A DNA stretch of 24,379 nt from positions 1 to 24,379 of the forward strand of contig JBJELD010000010.1 of assembly GCA_051878975.1 (NCBI GenBank). Reading direction: 5' to 3'. Shown here in pieces: positions 1-8,059 of this stretch. The stretch's first letter is position 1. Each line of letters starts with the position of its first letter. Origin of the DNA: Caccovicinus sp051878975. Its GTDB lineage: Bacteria; Bacillota; Clostridia; Lachnospirales; Lachnospiraceae. The position numbers and the translations under genes were made by a program. The notes below the pieces were generated by a model that did not search any database, had not been told where the DNA came from, and saw only the letters and a program-made list of their open reading frames with translations.

Positions 1-53
1 GCGGACAAACGGTTTTCAAGACCGCCTCGTTATGACCACTTCGATATCTCTCC
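1..53 (-). tRNA. tRNA-Ser (anticodon UGA), 3' part missing
   Basis: Read on the minus strand, the acceptor 5' strand GGAGAGA (53 to 47) is followed by a D-arm and an anticodon stem-loop. The stem is GCGGT/ACCGT, closing a seven-base loop CTTGAAA (20 to 14), which gives anticodon TGA at 18-16 and serine decoding UCA. The sequence leaves the window in the variable arm, so the long serine variable arm, the T-arm and the acceptor 3' strand are not visible. Whether CCA is encoded cannot be seen. It lies downstream of ispD in the same direction and has its own tandem promoters. Confidence 0.9.
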
Positions 54-67
54 AAACGTGCTTGTAT

Positions 68-96
68 ATTCTAACAGATAAGTTTTTGTTTGTCAA
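68..96 (-). promoter_or_regulatory. Proximal sigma-A promoter of tRNA-Ser (P2)
   Basis: On the minus strand a perfect -35 TTGACA (96-91) and a -10 TAGAAT (73-68) are separated by exactly 17 bases. The expected start, about seven bases past the -10, falls just upstream of the tRNA 5' end at 53, giving a very short leader as is usual for stable RNA. Confidence 0.85.
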
Positions 97-165
97 GAAC
101 TTTTTTGAAGTTTTTATTTTTTCTTCTTTGGAAGTGTTTTTTGTCTTCCTCAGCGCGACTTGTTT

Positions 166-194
166 ATTCTACCATGTATATTCGAATCTGTCAA
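166..194 (-). promoter_or_regulatory. Distal sigma-A promoter (P1) overlapping the ispD stop codon
   Basis: On the minus strand TTGACA (194-189) and TAGAAT (171-166) are separated by 17 bases. The -35 box contains the TGA stop of ispD (193-191). The -10 and downstream bases (TAGAATAAACAAG) match those of the proximal promoter (TAGAATATACAAG) at 12 of 13 positions, so the two look like a duplicated promoter. It would give a leader of roughly 100 bases ahead of the tRNA. Confidence 0.75.
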
Positions 195-958
195 CATCTT
201 TTTTCAACTTTTTTTGATTTTTTCGCAATTTCCATTTTCACGTCAAAATTCGCGGAACAGGTTCCCAGCAATGCCTCTGCCACCGGCAGGTCCTCCGGCG
301 TTGTCACCTTAATATTCCGGTAATCTCCCTCAATCAGCTTTACTGTATAATCTGTAACACTTTCTATTACCATCGCATCATCGGTAATCTTTTCCTGGCA
401 CTCCGGCCGGCTCATAATCGTCTCATATGCTTCCAGAATCAAGGGATAAGAAAAGGCCTGCGGTGTCTGGATCTGCCACAGCGTGCTTCGATCCGGGGTT
501 CCTGCAGCAAATCCATTCTCATCGCAGATTTTGATGGTATCCTTTACCGGCATACCAACTACGCAGGCCTGATATGCTTCCGCACCGCTCACCGCACGCT
601 CAATTACCTCTTTTGAAACCAATGGCCTTGCGCCATCATGAATCAGAACGTAATCCGGCATTTCCAGCTCCCTGAAGGCTTTCAGTCCCTCATACACCGA
701 ATGATACCGTTCTTTTCCTCCAGGCACGACTGCTTTTACCTTTAAAAAACCATAAGCTTTTACGATCTGCTCTTCACAGTAAGCCAGTTCATCCGAACCG
801 GTCACCAGCACCACCTCATCTACCCGGCTGTTTTCAAATGCCTCCAACGCATAAGTAATCAGCGGTCTCCCTTTTATTTCCAGAAACTGTTTTGCGACCC
901 TTGCATGCATCCGTTTTCCCTGCCCGGCCGCCAGAACGACTGCTCCAATTTTTCCCAT
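191..958 (-). CDS. ispD: 2-C-methyl-D-erythritol 4-phosphate cytidylyltransferase
   Basis: IspD transfers CMP from CTP to methylerythritol 4-phosphate, the third step of the MEP isoprenoid pathway, in the cytoplasm. The protein has 255 residues. The N-terminal nucleotide-binding loop LAAGQGKRM (9-17) and K23 in VAKQF are present. IHDGARP (106-112), the PVKDTIK and PDRS..QTPQAF segments, TDDA, and RNIKVTTPEDL near the C-terminus carry the residues known to contact CTP and substrate. The ATG follows AGGAGG at a good distance. A tail of about 20 residues rich in Lys extends past the usual end of the fold. It is last in a leftward run after tsaD (81 bases away). No terminator is evident; its stop codon lies inside a promoter -35 box for the tRNA. 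Confidence 0.95.
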   Translation of the reverse strand: MGKIGAVVLAAGQGKRMHARVAKQFLEIKGRPLITYALEAFENSRVDEVVLVTGSDELAYCEEQIVKAYGFLKVKAVVPGGKERYHSVYEGLKAFRELEMPDYVLIHDGARPLVSKEVIERAVSGAEAYQACVVGMPVKDTIKICDENGFAAGTPDRSTLWQIQTPQAFSYPLILEAYETIMSRPECQEKITDDAMVIESVTDYTVKLIEGDYRNIKVTTPEDLPVAEALLGTCSANFDVKMEIAKKSKKVEKRC

Positions 959-1039
959 CCGTCATCCTCCTGATTGGGTCCATTCCGCCCTCTTTGATCT
1001 GCATTTTCTGCCTGTACTTCTCATCTGACCTTCCGATTC

Positions 1040-2074
1040 TTACCGTTCACCCAGCTTTAAATTCGGAACAGCATTCAAATCCCATCCGCTTCTGGTTCCC
1101 TTCATGAATTCATAATAACCGGCCACACCGATCATGGCTGCATTGTCCGTACAGAAAATCGGAGAAGGATAGTAGAAAGAAAGCCCTGCCTTTTTGCAGG
1201 CCGCTTTCATGCCTGCACGCAAAGCAGAATTCGATGCCACGCCTCCCGCAATGGCAAGCTTGTCATATCCGTATTCCTTTGCCGCCATTACTGCCCGGCT
1301 GACTAAAGAATCCACAACCGAATTCTGGAAAGATGCCACCAGATCCGGCACACAGATTTCCTCTCCCATCATTTTTGCATGATTAATGTAATTCAGCACA
1401 CAGGACTTCAGGCCGCTGAAGCTGAAATCATAGGCAGAGCCTTCTACTTTGCCCCGAGGAAATTCGATAGCATGCGGATTGCCCTCTTTCGCCACCTTGT
1501 CAATCTTTGGACCTCCCGGATATCCCAGGCCGACTGCTCTCGCCACCTTGTCAAATGCCTCGCCGGCCGCATCATCCCTGGTCCGTCCGATAATTTCGAA
1601 TTCCCCATAGTCCTTTACAATGACGAGATGGGTATGTCCGCCGGATACGATCAAACAGACAAACGGCGGCTCCAGATCCGGATGCTCAATGAAATTTGCG
1701 GAAACATGGCCTTCGATATGATGTACACCGACCAGCGGCTTTCCGGCCGCATAGGCAATCGCCTTTGCTTCCGCAACCCCCACCAGCAGTGCGCCTACCA
1801 GTCCCGGTCCGTAAGTCACCGCAATCGCAGACATCTGCTCCAGCTCCATATGGGCCTCCCCCAGCGCACTCTCAATGACCTGGTTGATCTTCTCAATATG
1901 CTTGCGGGACGCAATCTCCGGCACAACCCCGCCATAGAGCGTATGAAGGGCAATCTGGGATGAAATCACATTAGAAAGCACCGTACGGCCGTTTTTCACA
2001 ACCGAGGCCGCTGTTTCATCGCAGGAGCTTTCAATTGCAAGTATATAAACATCTTCTCTTTTCTCTTTTTCCAT
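1040..2074 (-). CDS. tsaD: tRNA N6-threonylcarbamoyladenosine transferase subunit TsaD
   Basis: TsaD (YgjD/Gcp/Kae1 family) transfers threonylcarbamoyl to A37 of tRNAs reading ANN codons, working with TsaB and TsaE, which are both in this window. The ASKHA-fold protein starts ILAIESSCDET (11-21) and carries the family metal-binding HHIEGH (118-123), the SGGHTHL loop (144-150), and FCTDNAAM near the C-terminus, holding the conserved Asp. I chose the ATG at 2074 (344 residues) because GGAGGAG lies just upstream and the start clears the rnz stop by 13 bases. An in-frame start 11 codons upstream would overlap rnz and has no better ribosome binding site. Spacing suggests cotranscription with rnz. 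Confidence 0.96.
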   Translation of the reverse strand: MEKEKREDVYILAIESSCDETAASVVKNGRTVLSNVISSQIALHTLYGGVVPEIASRKHIEKINQVIESALGEAHMELEQMSAIAVTYGPGLVGALLVGVAEAKAIAYAAGKPLVGVHHIEGHVSANFIEHPDLEPPFVCLIVSGGHTHLVIVKDYGEFEIIGRTRDDAAGEAFDKVARAVGLGYPGGPKIDKVAKEGNPHAIEFPRGKVEGSAYDFSFSGLKSCVLNYINHAKMMGEEICVPDLVASFQNSVVDSLVSRAVMAAKEYGYDKLAIAGGVASNSALRAGMKAACKKAGLSFYYPSPIFCTDNAAMIGVAGYYEFMKGTRSGWDLNAVPNLKLGER

Positions 2075-2087
2075 TGCTTCTCCTCCG

Positions 2088-2999
2088 CTAATCCTCTTCA
2101 AATCCAAGCTCCAGGCTCCAGCCGTCCCTGGCAGCTTTTGCTGACGGAAAAATCGTTCTTACCTCATCCATGTAGTCTTCCGGTCTGGTCAGAGATGGGC
2201 TGTAATGGGTCAGCCACAGTTCTTTTGGATTCGCTTCTCTGGCCAGCCCGGCAGCCTCGTAAAATGTCATATGCTTATATTCTCTGGCTTTTGCCGCTTT
2301 TTCCTTTTCGCCGTACATTCCCTCGCAGATCATCAGATCGGCGCCCTTTGCATATTCCGCAATTACCGGAACTGGTCTGGTATCCGTACAGTATGCTACT
2401 TTGATCCCCTTCCGTTCCGGCCCAAGCACCATGTCCGGCGTCAGGATCCTTCCTTCTGCTTCTATGGTTTCTCCTTTCTGGAGGCGGCTCCAGAACCGCT
2501 GCGGAATCTCCTGCTGTCTGGCACGTTCCACATCGAAGCGGCCGGTACGCGGAATGGAGACCGCATACCCGTAGCAGATCACATTATGATTCACACGGTA
2601 CGCATCTACCACATATGGTCCCAGCTTCAGCCGGTGGCGTGCTTCTGTCAGCTCGATAAAGCGAAGCGGGAACGGCAGCTCCGGAGCAATCATGCGAAGG
2701 GCTCCCACCACCTTTTCCAGGCCTTTTGGCCCAACCAGTGTCAGCGGCTCTGTCCGTTCCGCATTCCCCATGGTCAGAAGCAGCCCCGGCAGACCGCTGA
2801 TATGGTCTGCATGGTAATGCGTAAAGCAGATAAAATCAATCGGTTTCGGACTCCATCCCTTCTCTTTCAGTGCAATCTGAGTTCCCTCTCCACAATCAAT
2901 CAGCAGATTGCTTCCTTCACAGCGGGTCATCATGGCAGTCAGCCACCGATAAGGCAGCGGCATCATCCCACCCGTTCCCAGCAGGCAGACATCTAACAT
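2088..2999 (-). CDS. rnz: Ribonuclease Z (tRNA 3' endonuclease)
   Basis: RNase Z is a metallo-beta-lactamase-fold zinc endonuclease that trims the 3' trailer of tRNA precursors, mainly those lacking an encoded CCA. The 303-residue length is normal for the short bacterial form. The hallmark HYHADH motif is at 61-66, preceded by NLLIDCGEGTQ (31-41). YCTDTRP holds the bridging Asp and LTHYSP near the C-terminus holds a late zinc-binding His. The start is ATG with AGAGGA about seven bases upstream. It lies between a small CxxC protein and tsaD, so a tRNA-processing enzyme is inserted into the tRNA-modification cluster. Confidence 0.93.
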   Translation of the reverse strand: MLDVCLLGTGGMMPLPYRWLTAMMTRCEGSNLLIDCGEGTQIALKEKGWSPKPIDFICFTHYHADHISGLPGLLLTMGNAERTEPLTLVGPKGLEKVVGALRMIAPELPFPLRFIELTEARHRLKLGPYVVDAYRVNHNVICYGYAVSIPRTGRFDVERARQQEIPQRFWSRLQKGETIEAEGRILTPDMVLGPERKGIKVAYCTDTRPVPVIAEYAKGADLMICEGMYGEKEKAAKAREYKHMTFYEAAGLAREANPKELWLTHYSPSLTRPEDYMDEVRTIFPSAKAARDGWSLELGFEED

Positions 3000-3066
3000 A
3001 ATCGTTCCTCTCTTCTATCCAATCTTGAAGCGTCAGACCGCTGCCTGTTTTCCGGCAAAGCGGCAG

Positions 3067-3309
3067 TCAGAGCAGCTCCTTCTGTTCTTCCACATCGACC
3101 GCAATTTTAAACTGGTTCACCCAGTCATCGTAGCAGTCCTCACATAAATCAAAATGATGGATCTCCCCATCCTTTTCCGAAAAAAAGTCCCAGCAATGGT
3201 CAAAAAGCAGAGCGCCTTCCCTCACGATCCCGCGCTCCACCGCCAGCTTTTTTCCGCATTTGTTGCAGACAACTGCATCCAGCTGCCCGTTCTTACCGTA
3301 TCGTCTCAT
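3067..3309 (-). CDS. Small zinc-ribbon-like protein of unknown function
   Basis: I do not recognise a named family. The 80-residue protein has two CxxC pairs, C15-x2-C18 (VCNKCGKK) and C56-x2-C59 (LCEDCYDDW), with a further Cys at 39 and HH at 51-52. This layout is typical of a single structural zinc site. The C-terminus is acidic and there is no signal peptide or membrane segment. I use the ATG at 3309 because GGTGAGG lies six bases upstream; an upstream in-frame start at 3384 would put a hairpin inside the coding region. It sits between rimI and rnz on the same strand. A role in RNA processing is only suggested by position. Confidence 0.75.
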   Translation of the reverse strand: MRRYGKNGQLDAVVCNKCGKKLAVERGIVREGALLFDHCWDFFSEKDGEIHHFDLCEDCYDDWVNQFKIAVDVEEQKELL

Positions 3310-3334
3310 AACATCCTCACCTTTCTCAAAATCA

Positions 3335-3364
3335 GCAAAAGGAAGCTGCAAAGCAAAGCTTCCC
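3335..3364 (-). terminator. Possible weak intrinsic terminator or leader hairpin after rimI
   Basis: On the minus strand GGAAGCT and AGCTTCC form a seven-base stem followed by TTTT. It lies in the 114-base gap between rimI and the small CxxC gene. A -10-like TATACT (3378-3373) sits just upstream of the hairpin in the direction of transcription, so it may be a leader attenuator instead of the rimI terminator. The T-run is short. Confidence 0.4.
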
Positions 3365-3423
3365 GCAGCCCAAGTATATCGCATATCCTGCCGATTTTAA
3401 GTGGTAAATGTTGTCTGGTTCCG

Positions 3424-3861
3424 TCAAAAATTCCGGTTCCACATAATCACGGCATCCTCTTTCGGATTTCGGTAATAGTCCTTTCGGCGTGCCTCCTCCT
3501 GAAAGCCCGCCTGAATATAGAGATTGCGGGCCGCCTGATTCGATTCCCGGACCTCCAGTGTCATGGCCTTTGCCCCTCTGGCTTTAGAAGCCGCTGCCAG
3601 AGCCGCCAGCAGTTTCCTTCCGGTTCCCTGCCGCCTGCATTCCTCCCGAACGGCAATCCTCTGAATCTCACCTTCTCCTGCAATTACGCAGGCAGCGCCG
3701 TAACCGATCAGCGCTCCGCCCTCTTCCGCCGCCAGAAACAGGTTCCATGGACTTTTCATGCTGTCCTCCAGAAGCGCCTCCGACCAGCTTTCCCGAAAAC
3801 AGGCAGCCTCGATTTCAGCTGCCTGTCTTACGTCCTCCCGGGTCATATTTCGGATTTTCAC
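3424..3861 (-). CDS. rimI: Ribosomal-protein alanine N-acetyltransferase RimI-like (GNAT)
   Basis: A 145-residue GNAT-fold N-acetyltransferase; RimI acetylates the N-terminal alanine of ribosomal protein bS18 in E. coli. The acetyl-CoA pyrophosphate loop is RRQGTG (76-81). It is followed by TLEVRESNQAARNLY and by the RimI-typical ending with RKDYYRNPKEDAVIM. The gene overlaps the end of tsaB by four bases (ATGA), implying translational coupling. The tsaB-rimI-tsaD association is widespread in Firmicutes. Substrate in this organism is inferred from family only. Confidence 0.9.
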   Translation of the reverse strand: MKIRNMTREDVRQAAEIEAACFRESWSEALLEDSMKSPWNLFLAAEEGGALIGYGAACVIAGEGEIQRIAVREECRRQGTGRKLLAALAAASKARGAKAMTLEVRESNQAARNLYIQAGFQEEARRKDYYRNPKEDAVIMWNRNF

Positions 3862-4556
3862 AGCTTGATTCCTTCTCTCTCCCTCTCCGCCTGCGGCTTT
3901 CTTAAATACTCCGGCCGGTGTTCCGCCGCCGTTTCCACTCTTCCCTGCGTCATGTAGCAGGCTCCCAGCGCTGCCACGGAACCCGCTCTCTGACGGTTCG
4001 ACTGTGCCGGTGCAAAGGAAAATGGCGTCTTCATTTCTTCCCGGATCACCGTTTCATAAACCGGAACACCATCGCCCAGAAAGATTACGTTTTCTCCCAG
4101 CACATTCAGTTCCGATATCAATTCATGCATATCCATCGCACACTGCTCTTTTACAATATCCAGACCGTTCTCCACATGATACAGTCCGGTGTACACCTGA
4201 TTTCTCCTCGCATCCATGATCGGACACACCAATGCGCCGGTTCCCCAAAGATTATAGGCCAGTGCATCCACCGTCGGAATGTGGATCAGCGGCTTTTTCA
4301 GAGCCAGTCCCAGCCCCTTTGCCGTGGCAGAGCCGATCCGCAGGCCTGTGAAGGATCCGGGGCCTGCTGAAACTGCGATTCCATCGATCGTATTCAAATC
4401 CAGCTCCAGGAGCTTTCCGATCTCATCCAGCATCGGAAGAAGCGTCTGAGAATGCGTCTTTTTATAGTTGACTGTATATTCCGCAGTCAATACCCCGTCC
4501 GTCACCAGCGCTACACTGGCTACCAGCGACGAACTTTCAATTCCTAAAATTCTCAT
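3858..4556 (-). CDS. tsaB: tRNA threonylcarbamoyladenosine biosynthesis protein TsaB
   Basis: TsaB (YeaZ/YdiC) is the catalytically inactive ASKHA paralogue that dimerises with TsaD in the t6A complex. The protein opens with MRILGIESSS, has KTHSQTLLPM and the strongly conserved SAGPGSFTGLRIG segment, followed by PIMDARRNQVYTGLY. I start at the ATG at 4556 (232 residues) because the family begins at this point and TTGAGGAT lies upstream. A longer frame would add 34 unrelated residues and run into tsaE. It lies 43 bases after tsaE and overlaps rimI by four bases. Confidence 0.95.
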   Translation of the reverse strand: MRILGIESSSLVASVALVTDGVLTAEYTVNYKKTHSQTLLPMLDEIGKLLELDLNTIDGIAVSAGPGSFTGLRIGSATAKGLGLALKKPLIHIPTVDALAYNLWGTGALVCPIMDARRNQVYTGLYHVENGLDIVKEQCAMDMHELISELNVLGENVIFLGDGVPVYETVIREEMKTPFSFAPAQSNRQRAGSVAALGACYMTQGRVETAAEHRPEYLRKPQAEREREGIKL

Positions 4557-4599
4557 AAATTTATCCTCAATATTCCGGCAGCAGTACTGCCTGGAAGCG

Positions 4600-5028
4600 T
4601 CAACGGTCTTCGATCGTGATCTTCCGGTAGTCAAATCCCTGCTCCAGATCCTTTTCAATCGTAATCCAGACTACATGCTCCGGCAGAATCTCTTCCACCA
4701 GGGCAGGCCATTCCACCAGACTGACCCCTTCCCCGTAAAAGCAGTCCTCGTAGCCAATTTCCTCCATCTCTTCCACGTCCCCGATCCGGTAAACGTCGAA
4801 ATGGTAAAGCGGCAGCCTTCCCTCCTCATAGGACTGGACAATGGTGAAGGTCGGACTGTTCACCGGCTCTTCAATTCCCAGCCCTCTGGCAAATCCCTGG
4901 GTAAACACCGTTTTTCCCACACCGAGATCTCCGTTTAAACAATAAATCTGCCCCGGCTGTGCCTCCTGTCCCAGCAAAACGCCAAGCTGGAAGGTTTCCT
5001 CCGGACTCTTCGTTATCACCGTTTTCAT
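4600..5028 (-). CDS. tsaE: tRNA threonylcarbamoyladenosine biosynthesis ATPase TsaE
   Basis: TsaE (YjeE/YdiB) is the P-loop ATPase that supports turnover of the TsaB-TsaD complex. The 142-residue protein has Walker A GDLGVGKT (33-40), the NSPTFTIVQ switch segment, YHFDVYRI, and EWPALVEE, all family hallmarks. The ATG at 5028 has AAAGGAG six bases upstream, whereas an in-frame start 28 codons earlier would overlap the preceding gene. It begins the tsaE-tsaB-rimI run, 19 bases after the YcxB-like gene, so one transcript from the tex promoter probably covers all of them. Confidence 0.95.
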   Translation of the reverse strand: MKTVITKSPEETFQLGVLLGQEAQPGQIYCLNGDLGVGKTVFTQGFARGLGIEEPVNSPTFTIVQSYEEGRLPLYHFDVYRIGDVEEMEEIGYEDCFYGEGVSLVEWPALVEEILPEHVVWITIEKDLEQGFDYRKITIEDR

Positions 5029-5047
5029 GTTTGCTCCTTTATATCTG

Positions 5048-5557
5048 CTAAATACGCCGGCAGCGTGCCTTCGGAAGCTTCTCCCGCACCAGTTTCCGGA
5101 AGCCCTCCTCATCCTCTCCCATAGAGGCCCTTGGAATCAGAGAGGCATGAACCCGGTCGCCGTATACGATGATCATATCACCAACCGCTTCGATCTTCCC
5201 GATATCCTCCCACTCAATATGTCCCTTCTCTTTTCCCTGCGAAACCTCCACTCCGTCCTCCGCAAAGGTCAGCACAAGAGGCGGCTGCTTTTCCAGCTCC
5301 TTGGCCTGGCGCAGACATTTCGGATACAGCATGGCCGGCTGCCAGATCAAAAACAGAAACATAATGAAAAAAAGCATCAGCCGCTGAAACAGCTCCAGCT
5401 GCCCCCATCTGGTAAGCAGCAGAAACAGGGATCCTCCAACCAAAATCATATTGACTCCGCCCCGCAAGCCTTTATTGGCATAGTGCATGGAAAACTTCCA
5501 AAGCTCCTTAACCGTCGGCTTTGTCTGAAATGTAAAACTTCTCTCCATATTCTCCAT
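5048..5557 (-). CDS. YcxB-like membrane protein
   Basis: A 169-residue predicted membrane protein. Two hydrophobic segments, roughly 34-50 and 57-75, form a hairpin. They are followed by a soluble C-terminal part (PPLVLTFAEDGVEVSQGKEKGHIEW and onward; roughly 92-155) with the feel of the YcxB-like PH-type domain: a beta-rich module with a W-E-D-I core and an ASLIPR segment. Function of that family is not established. I use the ATG at 5557 because GGGGAG lies upstream; a Met three codons later is also possible. It is 54 bases after tex and 19 bases before tsaE. Confidence 0.7.
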   Translation of the reverse strand: MENMERSFTFQTKPTVKELWKFSMHYANKGLRGGVNMILVGGSLFLLLTRWGQLELFQRLMLFFIMFLFLIWQPAMLYPKCLRQAKELEKQPPLVLTFAEDGVEVSQGKEKGHIEWEDIGKIEAVGDMIIVYGDRVHASLIPRASMGEDEEGFRKLVREKLPKARCRRI

Positions 5558-5611
5558 CAGGTCATCTCCCCATTTTAAAATCACGCGCAACGGTTCCGAC
5601 ATCCAAAACCG

Positions 5612-7864
5612 TTACCATTTCTTTCCTGCAAAAATTCCGCTGTTCGGAATCTTCACGGCGCCCTCCTGCTTTCTGCCGCCGTTTTTCTTTCCTTTTCCGG
5701 AATTGGGTTTCTTCTGCTTTGCAGCCGGCTCTTCCAGCTTCATGGACAAGCTGATCCTCTGCTTGGGCACGTCCACCGACAGGACCTTTACCTCTACCAC
5801 ATCCCCTACGCTGACCGCTTCCAATGGATGCTTAATGAACTTGTCCGTCATCTCAGAAATATGAACCAATCCGTCCTGATGCACGCCGATATCTACAAAA
5901 GCTCCGAAATCAATGACATTCCGTACAGTTCCCTTCAAGATCATGCCCGGCTTCAAATCCTCCAGCTTCATCACATCCGTCCGAAGGATCGGCCTTGGCA
6001 TCTCATCCCGCGGATCCCGCCCCGGGCTGGAAAGTTCTTTCACAATATCCCGCAGCGTTGGTTCGCCGATCCCCAGTTCCTTCGCCATTGCCGCATAATC
6101 CCGGATCAGGAAGCTGCTCGGCCCCTTTAAAATCTCCCCGGCACTCAGCCCCATCTTCTCAAGAAGCTTTTCTGCCGCCGGATAGCTTTCCGGATGTACA
6201 CCGGTATAATCCAGCGGGTTGTCTCCCCCCTTGATCCGCAGGAAGCCGGCACACTGTTCAAAGGCTTTCGGTCCCAGCTTCGCTACCTTCAGAAGCTGCC
6301 GGCGATTCACAAAGGCTCCATGTTCTTCCCGGTAAGCCACGATATTCCTGGCCAGCGCCTTGCTGATGCCGGAAATGTACTCCAGCAGAGAAGGCGACGC
6401 CGTATTCAGATCCACACCGACTTTATTCACACAGTCCTCTACCACGCCGCCCAGCGTTTCCGCCAGATGCTTCTGATTCATATCATGCTGATACTGCCCC
6501 ACGCCGATGGCCTTCGGCTCAATTTTCACCAGCTCTGCCAGCGGATCCTGCAGCCGTCGTGCAATAGAAGCTGCACTTCGCTGCCCAACATCAAACTCCG
6601 GAAATTCCTCGGTCGCCAGCTTGCTCGCTGAGTAAACGGAAGCTCCCGCCTCGTTTACGATGACGTATTGAACCTTCTGCGGAATTTCTTTTAAAAGCTC
6701 CACAATGACCTGTTCAGACTCCCGGGAAGCCGTTCCGTTTCCGACGGAGATCAGCGTGATATGATACTTCTCAATCAGCTTCTTTACCGTTGCCTTTGCT
6801 TCCTCCACTTTATTCTGCGGTGCAGTAGGATAAATCACCACAGTATCCAGCACTTTCCCGGTAGGATCCACCACCGCCAGTTTGCAGCCGGTACGGAAAG
6901 CCGGATCCCATCCCAGTACCACCTGACCGGTAATCGGAGGCTGCATCAGAAGCTGTTCCAGATTCTTTCCAAACACCTTGATCGCGCCGTCCTCCGCCCG
7001 CTCCGTCAGCTCGCTTCGGATTTCCCGCTCAATAGCCGGCCCGATCAGACGGTCATAGCTGTCCTCTGCCGCCGCCTTCAGGACCGGAGATGTATATGGA
7101 TTTTCTTCCGTAATCACCTGTTTTTCCAGATAGCGCAAAATCCGCTCCTCCGGCGCCAGAACCTTAACCGTCAGCACTTTCTCTGCCTCTGCCCGGTTCA
7201 GAGCCAGAATCCGGTGACCGGCCGCCCTGGAAACCGGTTCTTCATAATGGTAGTACATCTCATAAACCGTCTGCGCCTTTTCATCCTTGGCTTCCGACTG
7301 CAGAATACCTTCTTTCGCCGTCAGCTCCCGGATATAGGTGCGGTATTGTGCATTGTCCGAAATCCGCTCCGCGATAATATCCTGTGCGCCCTGAACCGCT
7401 TCTGCCGCGTCGGCCACTCCTTTTTCCTCACTCACATAGGCCTTTGCCATCTCTTTCACCGGACACTCTGCCTTCTGGGCAAGAATCCACTCTGCCAGCG
7501 GTTCCAGCCCCTTTTCCTTTGCGACAGTCGCTCTGGTGCGGCGCTTCGGCCGGTATGGGCGGTAAAGATCCTCCACCGCAACCAGGGTTCCCGCATCCAG
7601 GATCTGTTTTTCCAGCTCCGAAGTCAGCTTTCCCTGCTCCCGGATCGTGGCAATCACCTGATTTTTCTTATCCTCCAGATTCCGCAGATAGCGCAGCCGC
7701 TCATCCAGATTTCTCAGCACCTCATCATTTAAGGAGCCGGTCGCCTCCTTTCGGTATCTGGCAATAAACGGAATCGTATTCCCCTCATCAATCAATTTTA
7801 CAGCCGCCTCCACCTGATTGCGGCCGATCTGCAGTTCTTCCTGCAACGCTTTTATAATATCCAT
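5612..7864 (-). CDS. tex: Tex-family S1 RNA-binding protein (YhgF/Tex)
   Basis: A 750-residue cytoplasmic nucleic-acid-binding protein of the Tex family, related to eukaryotic Spt6 and implicated in transcription-related processes. Visible order: N-terminal Tex helical domain with GNTIPFIARYRKEATG, a YqgF/RNase H-like domain (VVLGWDPAFRTGCKLAVVD), helix-hairpin-helix repeats (LNTASPSLLEYISGIS and the following KVAKLGPKAFEQCAGFLRI), and an S1 domain near the C-terminus (VRNVIDFGAFVDIGVHQDG). A Lys/Gly-rich tail of about 40 residues follows. The ATG has GAGAGG upstream. Tex is first of the leftward run and has its own promoter at 7,899-7,927. Confidence 0.95.
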   Translation of the reverse strand: MDIIKALQEELQIGRNQVEAAVKLIDEGNTIPFIARYRKEATGSLNDEVLRNLDERLRYLRNLEDKKNQVIATIREQGKLTSELEKQILDAGTLVAVEDLYRPYRPKRRTRATVAKEKGLEPLAEWILAQKAECPVKEMAKAYVSEEKGVADAAEAVQGAQDIIAERISDNAQYRTYIRELTAKEGILQSEAKDEKAQTVYEMYYHYEEPVSRAAGHRILALNRAEAEKVLTVKVLAPEERILRYLEKQVITEENPYTSPVLKAAAEDSYDRLIGPAIEREIRSELTERAEDGAIKVFGKNLEQLLMQPPITGQVVLGWDPAFRTGCKLAVVDPTGKVLDTVVIYPTAPQNKVEEAKATVKKLIEKYHITLISVGNGTASRESEQVIVELLKEIPQKVQYVIVNEAGASVYSASKLATEEFPEFDVGQRSAASIARRLQDPLAELVKIEPKAIGVGQYQHDMNQKHLAETLGGVVEDCVNKVGVDLNTASPSLLEYISGISKALARNIVAYREEHGAFVNRRQLLKVAKLGPKAFEQCAGFLRIKGGDNPLDYTGVHPESYPAAEKLLEKMGLSAGEILKGPSSFLIRDYAAMAKELGIGEPTLRDIVKELSSPGRDPRDEMPRPILRTDVMKLEDLKPGMILKGTVRNVIDFGAFVDIGVHQDGLVHISEMTDKFIKHPLEAVSVGDVVEVKVLSVDVPKQRISLSMKLEEPAAKQKKPNSGKGKKNGGRKQEGAVKIPNSGIFAGKKW

Positions 7865-7898
7865 ATGTTACCTCTCAAAAAATTCGGTCGATTGTCTT

Positions 7899-7927
7899 AT
7901 TATAATTCATCTGCCCGCCTTTGGCAA
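7899..7927 (-). promoter_or_regulatory. Sigma-A promoter of the tex-led transcription unit
   Basis: On the minus strand TTGCCA (7927-7922) and a perfect TATAAT (7904-7899) are separated by 17 bases. The predicted start would leave a leader of only about 25-30 bases before the tex ATG. Confidence 0.8.
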
Positions 7928-7946
7928 GCCCGCCCTTTTCTCCGGC

Positions 7947-7975
7947 TGGACATCTTTCCGTTTTCATGATACAAT
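7947..7975 (+). promoter_or_regulatory. Sigma-A promoter of the DUF4190-like gene
   Basis: TGGACA (7947-7952) and TACAAT (7970-7975) with a 17-base spacer. It is divergent from and 19 bases away from the tex promoter, so the two could compete for RNA polymerase. The leader to the ATG at 8060 is about 78 bases. Confidence 0.7.
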
Positions 7976-8059
7976 AGCGTCGGTGAACCGGGGACCGCAC
8001 AGTCTGCCGGTATTTACACCTTTACATCAGTACAACAGGAATGACACGGAGGATATGAT

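Noticed and set aside
6761..7732. Long plus-strand open frame antisense to tex
   Set aside because: Shadow of tex; basic, low-quality translation without domains.
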